Positions 11,946 through 22,667 of a stretch of DNA of 62,000 nucleotides are shown here, piece after piece. Numbering within the stretch: position 1 is the first letter of the stretch; each line of letters opens with the position of its first letter. The notes beneath the pieces are model-generated. The model was not told the origin of the DNA. It ran no database searches and was given only the letters and a program-made list of their open reading frames with translations. Location: positions 938,256-1,000,255 of the forward strand of contig RPFO01000164.1 of the NCBI GenBank assembly GCA_009746045.1, written 5' to 3'. Both the position numbers and the translations under genes were made by a program. The DNA comes from Mesostigma viride. Its lineage: Eukaryota; Streptophyta; Mesostigmatophyceae; Mesostigmatales; Mesostigmataceae.

Positions 11946-12659
11946 TGGAGAGGGAGAGGGAGAGGGAGAGGGAGAGGGAGAGGGAGAGGGAGAGGGAGAG
12001 GGAGAGGGAGAGGGAGAGGGAGAGGGAGAGGGAGAGGGAGAGGGAGAGGAGAGGGAGAGGGAGAGGGAGAGGGAGAGGGAGAGGGAGAGGGAGAGGGAGA
12101 GGGAGAGGGAGAGGGAGAGGGAGAGGGAGAGGGAGAGGGAGAGGGAGAGGGAGAGGGAGAGGGAGAGGGAGAGGGAGAGGGAGAGGGAGAGGGAGAGGGA
12201 GAGGAGAGGGAGAGGGAGAGGGAGAGGGAGGGCGTAAGCGGAGAGGGAGAGGGAGAGGGAGAGGGAGACGGAGACGGAGAGGGAGAGGGAGAGGGAGAGG
12301 GAGAGGGAGAGGGAGAGGAGAGGAGAGGGAGAGGGAGAGGGAGAGGGAGAGGGAGAGGGAGAGGGAGAGGGAGAGGAGAGGGAGAGGGAGAGGGAGAGGG
12401 AGAGGGAGAGGGAGAGGGAGAGGGAGAGGGAGAGGGAGAGGGAGAGGAGAGGGAGAGGGAGAGGGAGAGGGAGAGGAGAGGGAGAGGGAGAGGGAGAGGG
12501 AGAGGGAGAGGGAGAGGGAGAGGGAGAGGGAGAGGGAGAGGGAGAGGGAGAGGGAGAGGGAGAGGGAGAGGGAGAGGGAGAGGGAGAGGGAGAGGGAGAG
12601 GGAGAGGGAGAGGGAGAGGGAGAGGGAGAGGGAGAGGGAGAGGGAGAGGGAGAGGGAGG
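11946..12659. repeat. GGGAGA hexamer array 1
   Basis: About 710 bp of head-to-tail GGGAGA with occasional single-base slips (GGAGA) that switch reading frame. A short GGCGTAAGCGG interruption lies near 12230-12241, recalling the GTAAGC array at 19.8 kb. Open frames of 240-293 codons on both strands are artefacts of the repeat. Confidence 0.98.
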
Positions 12660-13095
12660 GACACTATACTATAAACTTACGGCCCGTACACGTATACGGG
12701 CCCCGTATACGGCCCGTAAACGTATACGGGCTCCGTATACGTTACGTAAACTTTACTTCAATATACGACAAAAAGTATACGGGCCGTAAAGTTTACGGCC
12801 CGTATACTTTTTGTCGTATACTTTAGTAAACTTTACGGCCCGTATACTTTTTGTCGTATACTTTAGTAAAGTTTACTTTAGTATACGAAAAAAAGTATAC
12901 GGGCCGTAAAAATTACTACCGTATACTTTTTGTCGTATACTTTAGTAAATTTTACTTTAGTATACGACAAAAAGTATACGGGCCGTAAACTTTACGGCCC
13001 GTATACTTTGTGTCGTATGCTGCAGTAAATTTACTACCGTAAACGACACAAAGTATACGGGCCGTAACATTTACGGCAAGTATACTTTGTGTCGT
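12660..13095. repeat. GTATAC / GGGCCGTAAA palindrome-rich block 1
   Basis: Repeated inverted modules of the type GTATACGGGCCGTAAA...TTTACGGCCCGTATAC with ACTTTTTGTCGTATAC linkers give strong hairpin potential. The first ~45 bp (CACTATACTATAAA and onward) match the reverse complement of 19755-19801, so this block and 19440-19800 are inverted relatives. Confidence 0.85.
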
Positions 13096-13734
13096 ATGCC
13101 TTACAGGCCATTTTTTACGTCCACTTGGCGTCCACTAGAATTAATGTCACGCTACGTACACGCCGCGTACACCGAACCGAGCCTAGTACGGGGCCGTAAC
13201 CGAAACAGTCCCCGGTTAGGGTCTTGTTGTTGTTGTTGTTGTTGTTGTGTCCCACGCCGCACATGGGCAGCAGAGAATCTATACTGGCCGATACGGTCTT
13301 GTACTCGTCCCGTTCTAGGTACGGCACAGAGCGGTTGCGTGTTGTTCTTGTTCTTGTTCTTGTTCTTGTTCTTGTTGTTGGTTCCCACGCCGCGGAAGTT
13401 AGTTAGTTAGTTAGTTGAATCCCACGCCGCGGAAGTTGTTGTTGTTGTTGTTGTGTCCCACGCCGCGGAAGTGCAGCAGAGATTCTATATTTGCCGAGGG
13501 CCGGATAGAACGGTTGCGTGTACGGGACTGGTTTCAGGAACGCCCCCGTACCTGTGCTAGTCGAGTTTGCAGGTGGGGAGTTGTGAACCGCCGCGCCGGG
13601 CGAGAACGATTTTTCGAATTTATCAACGATCACAAGCGTCTGCCCTTGCAACGCTTGCCTCATAATTAGCCGGCCATGCCGATTTGCAGTCGCCAGCCGG
13701 TCAGTAGTGGTGAAAGAATATTTGGACTAAAAAA
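13096..13734. repeat. Spacer with TTG/TTGTTC microsatellites
   Basis: Contains (TTG)n near 13222-13247 and 13435-13455, (TTGTTC)n near 13340-13378, and a recurring CCCACGCCGC(G)GAAGT word (three times). The ORFs are repeat-derived. No gene was recognised. Confidence 0.7.
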
Positions 13735-14440
13735 GAATCGCGGGCTTATTGCGCCTGAAGAAGAAGAAAGCCAAAGGCGCACTAGGACAAGCCTTTGGAG
13801 CCGCAGTTTAGCATGATTGAGTTATCATTTTTCCAGCCATCTACAGCGCTCTCTCCGATACAGCTAGCCTACCATGGCGTAGTCCTTAGCCAGCTACATC
13901 AATTTGTTCGTCTTTGTTCCTAAAGGAAATTTAAATTTCGTGACATCGTGCGCATGCGGCATTTCACGAAGCTACTGCAATCGCATTACGCTAAACAAAG
14001 TAAGCCAATGTTCCTAATCAGCGCCCGCATATGCATGCCACGTTTAGTCGCAAGGAGTCGCATCGGCTATCTGTCTCACACTTTGTTAATCATCGCTCAT
14101 TTGCTTACTGCTCCATGAGGGGAGCTGTGTACTACTGATTCTCTATCTTTTATGTATGGCAGTCGACTTAATGTCTTTTGCCATTCTTCAGGTTTCCACT
14201 CGTTCCCGTCGCTTGACAGGCTACTAAAGATGCCTTTGAGTTACACGACATTTTCGGCCTCGTTTACTCTACACCCGGCACATCTGGGCTACTCATTATG
14301 TGCCGATGTCCACCGTAAGTTATTCAAGTTTTTTGCCTTGCATGGTTGTCAGTTTTGCTGGGCAATTTCTCCCCACCGAGATCTCTTTTTTCGCTTTGGC
14401 AACGCCATGCTATTGTATGGTATGCCTTCGTGCCATGCTA
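13735..14440 (-). repeat. Inverted-repeat arm core, right
   Basis: Reverse-complement counterpart of 1641-2345, diverged but collinear through its length. It is followed outward by the same minisatellite in inverted orientation. Confidence 0.7.
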
Positions 14441-15435
14441 GTGGGTAGGTAGGTTCACGTGCTTGTTCGTTGTCAAGAGAGGAATGCGTGTGGGTGGGTG
14501 GGTGAACGCACTTTTTCCCTGTCAAGGGAGGGATGCATGTGGGTGGGTGAGTGCAAGTGCTTTTTCCTGTCAAAGGAGGGATGCATGTGGGGTGGGTGAG
14601 TGCACGTGCTTGTTCCTTGTCAAGGGAGGGATGCACGTGGGGTGGGTGGTTGCACGTGCTTTTTCCTTGTCAAAGGAGGGATGCATGTGGGGTGGGTGAG
14701 TGCACGCGCTTGTTCCTTGTCGAGGGATGCATGTGGGGTGGGTGGGTGCACGTGCTTGTTTCTTGTAAAGGGAGGACTGCATGTGGGGTGGGTGGCTGCA
14801 TGCGCTTGTTCCTTGTCAAGGGAGGGACGCAGGTGGGGTGGGTGGGTGCACATGCTTCTTCCTTGTCAAGGGAGGGATGCATGCACGGTGGGTGGGTGCA
14901 TGTGTGTGTTCTTTATCAAGGGAGGGATGCATTGCAGTAGGTGGGCCCACATGCTTGTTTCTTGTAAAGGGAGGGGTGCATGTGGGGTGGGTGGGTGCAC
15001 GTGCTTGTTCCTTATCAAGGGAGGGATGCTTGTGCATGAGGTGGGTTCACGTGCTTGTTTCTTGTAAAGGGAGGGATGCATGTGGGGTGGGTGGGTACAC
15101 ATGCTTGTTCCTTGTCAAGGGAGGGATGCATGCCCGGTGGGTAGGTGCATGCTCTTGTTCCTTGTCAAGGTAGAGATGCATGTGGGTGGGTGGGTGCATG
15201 AAATTGTTCCTTGTCAAGGGAGGGACGCAGGTGGGGTGGGTGCACATGCTTCTTCCTTGTCAAGGGAGGGATGCATGCGCGGTGGGTGGGTGCATGTGTG
15301 TGTTCTTTATCAAGGGAGGGATGCATTGCAGTAGGTGGGCCCACATGCTTGTTTCTTGTAAAGGGAGGGGTGCATGTGGGGTGGGTGGGTGCATGCGCTT
15401 GTTCCTTGTCGAGGGAGAGATGCATGTGGGCCGCT
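14441..15435. repeat. CACGTGCACC minisatellite, right copy (inverted)
   Basis: About 20 units of a ~50 bp repeat, for example CCTTGTCAAGGGAGGGATGC followed by ATGTGGGGTGGGTGGGTGCA. It is the reverse complement of 371-1640. It includes a larger internal duplication: roughly 14815-15010 recurs at about 15215-15390. It stops abruptly at GGGCCGCTAGC, where the polypyrimidine satellite begins. Confidence 0.92.
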
Positions 15436-18400
15436 AGCTTCCCTCCCCTCCCCTCCCTTCTTAGCTTCCCTCCTTCCTTGCATTACTTAAGTTCCTATGG
15501 CTTCCTTCCCCTCCCCTCCCATATCCCATAGCTTAATGCCCTTCCCTTTCCTCCCTCTCCCTTTGTAGCTTTCCTCCCCTCCCTTGCTTAGCTTCCCTCC
15601 CTCGTTGCATTACCTAAGTTCCTTTAGCTTCCTTCCTCTCCCCTCCCATCCCTGAGCTTCCCTCCCCTTTCGTCCCTCTCCCTTCTAAGTAGCTTTCCTC
15701 CCCTTCCCTTTGTTAGCTTACCTCCTTCCTTGCATTACCTAAGTTCCTTTAGCTTCCTTCCCCTCCCCTCCCATGTCCCATAGCTTAATGCCCTCCCCTT
15801 TCGTCCCTCTCCCTTAGTAGCTTTCCTCCCCTTCCCTTTCTTAGCTTCCCTCCTTCCTTGCAGCACCTAAGATCCTTTAGCTTCCTTCCCCTCCCCTCCC
15901 ATCCCTGAGCTTCCCTCCCCTTTCGTCCCTCTCCCTTAGTAGCTTTCCTCCCCTTCCCTTTCTTAGTTTCCCTCCTTCCTTGCATTACCTAAGTTCCTTT
16001 AGCTTCCTTCCTCTCCCCTCCCATCCCTTAGCTTCCCTCCCCTTTCCTCCCTCTCCCTTCTAAGTAGCTTTCCTCCCCTTCCCTTTCTTAGCTTGGGGGC
16101 TTCCTTGCATTACCGAAGTTCCTTTAGCTTCCTTCCCCTCCCCTCCCATCTTAGCTTCCCTCCCCTTTCCTCCCTCTCCCTTAGTAACTTTCCTCCCCTT
16201 CCCTTTCTTAGCTTCCCTCCTTCCTTGCATTACCTAAGTTCCTTTAGCTTCCTTCCCCTCCCCTCCCATATCCCATAGCTTAATGCCCTTCCCTTTCCTC
16301 CCTCTCCCTTTGTAGCTTTCCTCCCCTCCCTTGCTTAGCTTCCCTCCCTCGTTGCATTACCTAAGTTCCTTTAGCTTCCTTCCTCTCCCCTCCCATCCCT
16401 GAGCTTCCCTCCCCTTTCGTCCCTCTCCCTTCTAAGTAGCTTTCCTCCCCTTCCCTTTGTTAGCTTACCTCCTTCCTTGCATTACCTAAGTTCCTTTAGC
16501 TTCCTTCCCCTCCCCTCCCATGTCCCATAGCTTAATGCCCTCCCCTTTCGTCCCTCTCCCTTAGTAGCTTTCCTCCCCTTCCCTTTCTTAGCTTCCCTCC
16601 TTCCTTGCAGCACCTAAGATCCTTTAGCTTCCTTCCCCTCCCCTCCCATCCCTGAGCTTCCCTCCCCTTTCGTCCCTCTCCCTTAGTAGCTTTCCTCCCC
16701 TTCCCTTTCTTAGTTTCCCTCCTTCCTTGCATTACCTAAGTTCCTTTAGCTTCCTTCCTCTCCCCTCCCATCCCTTAGCTTCCCTCCCCTTTCCTCCCTC
16801 TCCCTTCTAAGTAGCTTTCCTCCCCTTCCCTTTCTTAGCTTGGGGGCTTCCTTGCATTACCGAAGTTCCTTTAGCTTCCTTCCCCTCCCCTCCCATCTTA
16901 GCTTCCCTCCCCTTTCCTCCCTCTCCCTTAGTAACTTTCCTCCCCTTCCCTTTCTTAGCTTCCCTCCTTCCTTGCATTACCTAAGTTCCTTTAGCTTCCT
17001 TCCCCTCCCCTCCCATATCCCATAGCTTAATGCCCTTCCCTTTCGTCCCTCTCCCTTAGTAGCTTTCCTCCCCTTCCCTTTCTTAGTTTCCCTCCTTCCT
17101 TGCATTACCTAAGTTCCTTTAGCTTCCTTCCTCTCCCCTCCCATCCCTTAGCTTCCCTCCCCTTTCCTCCCTCTCCCTTCTAAGTAGCTTTCCTCCCCTT
17201 CCCTTTCTTAGCTTGGGGGCTTCCTTGCATTACCGAAGTTCCTTTAGCTTCCTTCCCCTCCCCTCCCATCTTAGCTTCCCTCCCCTTTCCTCCCTCTCCC
17301 TTAGTAACTTTCCTCCCCTTCCCTTTCTTAGCTTCCCTCCTTCCTTGCATTACCGAAGTTCCTTTAGCTTCCTTCCCCTTCCCTCCCATATCCCATAGCT
17401 TAATGCCCTTCCCTTTCCTCCCTCTCCCTTAGTAGCTTTCCTCCCCTTCCCTTTCTTAGTTTCCCTCCTTCCTTGCATTACCTAAGTTCCTTTAGCTTCC
17501 TTCCTCTCCCCTCCCATCCCTGAGCTTCCCTCCCCTTTCGTCCCTCTCCCTTAGTAGCTTTCCTCCCCTTCCCTTTCTTAGTTTCCCTCCTTCCTTGCAT
17601 TACCTAAGTTCCTTTAGCTTCCTTCCTCTCCCCTCCCATCCCTTAGCTTCCCTCCCCTTTCCTCCCTCTCCCTTCTAAGTAGCTTTCCTCCCCTTCCCTT
17701 TCTTAGCTTGGGGGCTTCCTTGCATTACCGAAGTTCCTTTAGCTTCCTTCCCCTCCCCTCCCATCTTAGCTTCCCTCCCCTTTCCTCCCTCTCCCTTAGT
17801 AACTTTCCTCCCCTTCCCTTTCTTAGCTTCCCTCCTTCCTTGCATTACCTAAGTTCCTTTAGCTTCCTTCCCCTCCCCTCCCATATCCCATAGCTTAATG
17901 CCCTTCCCTTTCGTCCCTCTCCCTTAGTAGCTTTCCTCCCCTTCCCTTTCTTAGTTTCCCTCCTTCCTTGCATTACCTAAGTTCCTTTAGCTTCCTTCCT
18001 CTCCCCTCCCATCCCTTAGCTTCCCTCCCCTTTCCTCCCTCTCCCTTCTAAGTAGCTTTCCTCCCCTTCCCTTTCTTAGCTTGGGGGCTTCCTTGCATTA
18101 CCGAAGTTCCTTTAGCTTCCTTCCCCTCCCCTCCCATCTTAGCTTCCCTCCCCTTTCCTCCCTCTCCCTTAGTAACTTTCCTCCCCTTCCCTTTCTTAGC
18201 TTCCCTCCTTCCTTGCATTACCTAAGTTCCTTTAGCTTCCTTCCCCTTCCCTCCCATATCCCATAGCTTAATGCCCTTCCCTTTCCTCCCTCTCCCTTAG
18301 TAGCTTTCCTCCCCTTCCCTTTCTTAGTTTCCCTCCTTCCTTGCATTACCTAAGTTCCTTTAGCTTCCTTCCTCTCCCCTCCCATCCCTTAGCTTCCCTC

Positions 18401-18860
18401 CCCTTTCCTCCCTCTCCCTTCTAAGTAGCTTTCCTCCCCTTCCCTTTCTTAGCTTGGGGGCTTCCTTGCATTACCGAAGTTCCTTTAGCTTCCTTCCCCT
18501 CCCCTCCCATCTTAGCTTCCCTCCCCTTTCCTCCCTCTCCCTTAGTAACTTTCCTCCCCTTCCCTTTCTTAGCTTCCCTCCTTCCTTGCATTACCTAAGT
18601 TCCTTTAGCTTCCTTCCCCTCCCCTCCCATATCCCATAGCTTAATGCCCTTCCCTTTCCTCCCTCTCCCTTAGTAGCTTTCCTCCCCTCACTTTCTTAGC
18701 TTCCCTCCTTCCTTGCATTACCTAAGTTCCTTTAGCTTCCTTCCCCTCCCCTTTCATATCCCATAGCTTAATGCCCGTAGCTTTCCTCCCTCTCCCTTAG
18801 TAGCTTTCCTCCCCTCCCTTGCTTAGCTTCCCTCCCTCGTTGCATTACCTAAGTTCCTTT
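15436..18860. repeat. Polypyrimidine satellite with higher-order repeat
   Basis: C/T-rich on the plus strand. The basic unit is about 122-125 bp and contains TTGCATTACCTAAGTTCCTT and CTTCCTTCCCCTCCCCTCCC blocks. A marker variant, GCTTGGGGGCTTCC, occurs at about 16092, 16839, 17212, 17707, 18080 and 18453, spaced 747, 373, 495, 373 and 373 bp. The higher-order unit is therefore a trimer of about 373 bp. The 747 bp step equals two such units, and 495 equals one plus a monomer. Recurrent 61-66 codon frames are repeat artefacts. Confidence 0.95.
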
Positions 18861-18862
18861 GG

Positions 18863-18967
18863 CTACTTGGGAGCGGCGGGAGCGATGCCGACGAAAGGGC
18901 TGGCTGCGGCAAGAACGTCGTCCAGCGACCGGGTTTCTGGGGCGGCAGGTGTTGTTGGGGCCTCCAT
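18863..18967 (-). pseudogene. Truncated paralogue of the small hypothetical gene
   Basis: The frame starts at an ATG at 18967 with MEAPTTPA and runs 34 codons to a stop at 18863. The start and the upstream ~215 bp match the gene at 3388-3852 (MEVPASSS). The protein diverges quickly and the frame ends exactly where the polypyrimidine satellite begins, so the 3' three quarters of the gene are missing. I read it as a broken copy cut by satellite expansion or recombination. A genuine 34-aa gene is unlikely. Confidence 0.5.
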
Positions 18968-19180
18968 AGCTACGGGGAAGATGTCGAATGCTGGGGCGGG
19001 GGGCGCAGGCGTGCTATTCACGAAGGGAATGCCGCCATATCGAGTCGAAAATAGCGATATCTGCTGGGCATGCCGAGGTCGAGAACGTACGAAATCGGGG
19101 ACGATAGCTGCCGGAAATTATACCAGCGTGTTTGTCATCAGAAGACGAGTCGAATGCAACAAACCCGACTAAATTTCATG
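18955..19180 (-). repeat. Duplicated 5' flank of the hypothetical gene (copy 2)
   Basis: Counterpart of 3840-4070, same orientation. Homology ends near AAATTTCATGG (19170-19180), at the position where copy 1 runs into the GGGA microsatellite. Confidence 0.75.
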
Positions 19181-19439
19181 GCCTGAGTCGAAAGTTATGA
19201 GCATTCTCGGCAGCCATAGCTCGGCATATTTTCGCGTACGTCGTGGAGCTGATGCTCTGGGAAATTTGAATGATTGATAAGGGTTAATTCAACTAGTGTG
19301 TTTCTTAGTAGTATAATGTGTTTCTTCATTAATTTGAATGATTGATAATTGATTAATTAATTTGAATTATTGCCACATGATGTTTCCATGAAGTCAAATG
19401 ACAACGCAAATCACAATACACTAGGTTGGACAAATCACA
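19181..19439. other. Unassigned AT-rich spacer
   Basis: Contains repeated TTTGAATGATTGATAA words (near 19265 and 19333). No gene was seen. Confidence 0.4.
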
Positions 19440-19800
19440 AGGTTACGGCCCGTATACTTGTCCAGTATACTGGCCGTAAACTTTTACTACCGTATACTTT
19501 TTCTAGTATACTTGCTGTAAAATTTACTACCGTATACTTTTTCTAGTATACTGGCCGTAAAATTTACTACCGTAAATTTTTTCTCGTATACTGGCCGTAA
19601 AATTTACTACCGTAAATTTTTTCTCGTATACTGGCCGTAAAATTTACTACCGTAAACTTTACTGCCGTATACGAGAAAAAGTATACGGTAGTAAATTTTA
19701 CGGCCAGTATACGAGTGGTAAGTATATGCGTACGAACGCAAAATTTACGGCCCGTAAAAATTTCCGTATACGTGTACGGGCCGTAAATTTATAGTATAGT
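19440..19800. repeat. GTATAC / GGCCGTAAA palindrome-rich block 2
   Basis: Tandem, partly inverted modules such as TACTGGCCGTAAAATTTACT and CCGTATACTTTTTCTAGTATAC. The right-hand end matches the inverse of the left-hand end of 12660-13095. Confidence 0.85.
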
Positions 19801-20100
19801 GGAAGCGTAAGCGTAAGCGTAAGCGTAAGCGTAAGCGTAAGCGTAAGCGTAAGCGTAAGCGTAAGCGTAAGCGTAAGCGTAAGCGTAAGCGTAAGCGTAA
19901 GCGTAAGCGTAAGCGTAAGCGTAAGCGTAAGCGTAAGCGTAAGCGTAAGCGTAAGCGTAAGCGTAAGCGTAAGCGTAACCGTAAGCGTAACCGTAAGCGT
20001 AACCGTAAGCGTAACCGTAAGCGTAAGCGTAAGCGTAAGCGTAAGCGTAAGCGTAAGCGTAAGCGTAAGCGTAAGCGTAAGCGTAACCGTAACCGTAAGA
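19801..20100. repeat. GTAAGC hexamer array
   Basis: About 49 tandem GTAAGC units, with a short zone near 19975-20015 and the last ~15 bp where GTAACC variants alternate. It is bounded by the GTATAC block on the left and the second GGGAGA array on the right. Confidence 0.98.
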
Positions 20101-20580
20101 CGGGGATGGAGGGAGGGAGGGATGGAGGGAGGGAGGGAGGGAAAGGGAGAGGGAGAGGGAGAGGGAGAGGAGAGGGAGAGGGAGAGGGAGAGGGAGAGGG
20201 AGAGGGAGAGGGAGAGGGAGAGGGAGAGGGAGAGGGAGAGGGAGAGGGAGAGGGAGAGGGAGAGGGAGAGGGAGAGGGAGAGGGAGAGGGAGAGGGAGAG
20301 GGAGAGGGAGAGGGAGAGGGAGAGGGAGAGGGAGAGGGAGAGGGAGAGGGAGAGGGAGAGGGAGAGGGAGAGGGAGAGGGAGAGGGAGAGGAGAGGGAGA
20401 GGGAGAGGGAGAGGGAGAGGGAGAGGGAGAGGGAGAGGGAGAGGGAGAGGGAGAGGGAGAGGGAGAGGGAGAGGGAGAGGGAGAGGGAGAGGGAGAGGGA
20501 GAGGGAGAGGGAGAGGGAGAGGGAGGAGGGAGGGAGGGAGGAGGGAGGGAGGGAGGAGGGAGGGAGGGAGGGAGGGAGGG
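20101..20580. repeat. GGGA/GGGAGA array 2
   Basis: Starts with GGAGGGAGGGAT, runs as GGGAGA for about 370 bp with two slips, and ends in GGGA/GGA. The long Glu/Arg or Ser/Pro/Leu frames across it are artefacts. Confidence 0.98.
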
Positions 20581-21916
20581 TTTAGCCACATCGTGTTTTG
20601 TTCTTGGATTGATGACGCACCGCACGCAACGCTCGTGACCTGCACCCGCAGGCGAAAAATAACGAACCACAATGATAGCATGGTTGTGAGTGACAATCGA
20701 CGACATCACGCTACAAGGAGCATGACGCAAAAGGGATTAAAAATCCGCATGAAAAACCTGGTGAAAAATAAGAGGGAGAGGGGGGGATCAATACCCTCAC
20801 AACTCGGCATCATACCTGGCAACTTCTACATGGGAACTTGGAAAGAGAGCCGAGTTGTAATATGTCGACAGCACTCACTTAGCCCCTGGAAGCTCGAATG
20901 GCGCTGGCTTTGTGGGTGTCTTCTTCTCCACCTTTGGCAGCGTCTGTTGGCCGTATTCCTGCATACAGATTGTATAGGGGGTCCGCGCCGAAAATCCATT
21001 GGATGAGGGAAATAGCTATCATTCCGAGACGACAGCACGCGGTTAATCAGCCAAGAAGCAGATTATAACGTCGCCGAAACATCCTGATCCATAATACCTG
21101 GACAGGTAGGAGATCTAGAAGCTTAATTAATTAATAATTAATTAATAAGCACGTGACTGCGTCACGTGGGTGCCAATACAGAGTAAAGGAACCTTCAACC
21201 CTATATACACAGTGAGAAGGAGGGAGGGCGCCCTAGCTTCTCTCACTGCCGCAGGTGGGCAGGCCACAGAGCGCTCTCTCCACGGCATGGTGCCGGGGCG
21301 CAACACTGTGGGTGCAATACAACCAGTGCAATACCATAGGTAGGCTGACGCATAGCTTATGCTACAAATGTGAGGTGGGCTCAAGACGTCGGCTAATTAA
21401 GGCGCAAGCTGATGGCCACAAGGTGCCAGAGCTAATTGAAGGTACTATAACGCTGTGCGCTAATATCGTTTCAAGTGCTGTAATGCCTAAGCTATCCCAT
21501 CATCGATTGCCCCCATCTAGACAACTAGCTGGAGTGCTCTATCCCGGGGAAGCCCGGGGGGGCTTCCACAGTTTCTTGTTGACGTAGAGGTCCCCGCCCC
21601 GCCAGTACACTAGAAGCTTAAAGTGATTTTGAAAGGCATGCGGACATTCGCGAAAAATACGCAAGGCACTTACTGGAGCTTTGTGCAAAGCGGCCGGAAC
21701 GGGCCTCGCAACAATGGTAGGCGTTTTCGACTCTGCCTTCGCGGAGGTGACGAACTATGGGGGCTGCACCCGCAGGCGAAAAACAACGTAGACCACAGTC
21801 GGCCACTGGCTACCACACCATCACGGTCACTGGACGTGCGGTGGCGGGCGTGGTGGGCGCATCCGGCGGTGCGCGCCTGCAAAACACCGCATCAATTACC
21901 TGGGCGGGCAGGGTGC
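20581..21916. other. Unassigned region
   Basis: No recognised gene. A word GCACCCGCAGGCGAAAAA-like occurs at about 20641 and 21765 with loosely similar flanks (both followed by AACG...CCACA). A TTAATTAATTAA tract lies at 21120-21147, followed by an inverted CACGTGACTGCGTCACGTG palindrome. Open frames up to 136 codons lack motifs. Confidence 0.35.
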
Positions 21917-22667
21917 GCACCTTCCAAAGTCCCTGGTGTGTGTCAGTGCAGCGTCGACATGGCATGCGTGGAGGATATTTGCGTACGTACGACGAATCAT
22001 GTGAAACGACTGGTCCAACCTGAAAAATTTTAAATTTTTGCCGTGTCCAGTAACGGTCCTAGGTTGCACCCGCGGGCCGTTCCGACAGCTGTACAGAAAA
22101 GATCACAAAGATACGCCGCGCAACGACGCCTGTGCCCGGCAAATCATTTGTGAGCCCGGAACTGAACAGTCACTGCAAATGTCGAGTATTTATTGCTCCA
22201 TCCCCACAAAAAAGCGTTCCGGACCTGTTCGAAGCGAAGAGCACTGACAGGGATCGGACCCGAGCCAGATTTGTGTGCGGACCATGATGGCTGGCCTCCC
22301 TCACTCCGCAACCTCACTCTGGACGCAGGTTCGAATCCTGTCAGTGCTATTCGCTTCGAACAGTTCCGGAACGCTTTTTTTGGGGGGTGGAGCAATAGAT
22401 TTTCGACGTTTGTAGTGACTGTTCAGTTCCCGACTCACATTTGCCGGGCACTGGCGTCATTCCGCGGCGTATCTTTCTGATCTATTCTGTACAGCTGCCG
22501 GAACGGCCCGCGGGTGCAACCTAGGACCGTTACTGGACACGGCAAAAATTCAAAATTTTTTTAGGTTGGACCAGTCGTTTCACATGATTCGTCGTACGTA
22601 CGCAAATATCCTCCACGCATGCCATGTCGACGCTGCACTGACACACACCAGGGACTTTGGAAGGTGC
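21917..22667. mobile_element. 751 bp palindromic (foldback/MITE-like) element with tRNA-like T-arms
   Basis: Two arms of about 340 bp in inverted orientation (about 21917-22262 and 22325-22667), roughly 90% identical by eye, surround a loop of about 60 bp. Outer ends are GCACCTTCCAAAGTCCC and its complement. At the inner ends each arm carries a tRNA T-arm/3'-end-like sequence: GCAGGTTCGAATCCTGTC on plus near 22328-22345, and a diverged GGGTCCGATCCCTGTC on minus. The anticodon and D arms of a tRNA are not present. No ORF is conserved in a meaningful way. Mobility is inferred from structure. No target-site duplication was seen. Confidence 0.7.

Noticed and set aside
11942-12826. Very long open frames (240-293 codons) on both strands
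   Set aside because: They are translations of the GGGAGA array (Arg-Glu, Gly-Arg, Leu-Pro, Ser-Pro repeats) with no non-repetitive domain.
19801-20100. Telomere-like hexamer repeat (GTAAGC)n
   Set aside because: Not a known telomere motif, located inside the window between other simple arrays, with GTAACC variants and no terminal context.
19698-21006. Open frames of 294-332 codons on both strands
   Set aside because: Products of the GTAAGC and GGGAGA arrays; the non-repeat ends show no motif.
22238-22348. Possible complete tRNA gene with GGTTCGAATCC and matching acceptor-like ends
   Set aside because: The apparent acceptor pairing is the palindrome itself. The span is about 110 nt and no D arm or anticodon stem-loop can be drawn.
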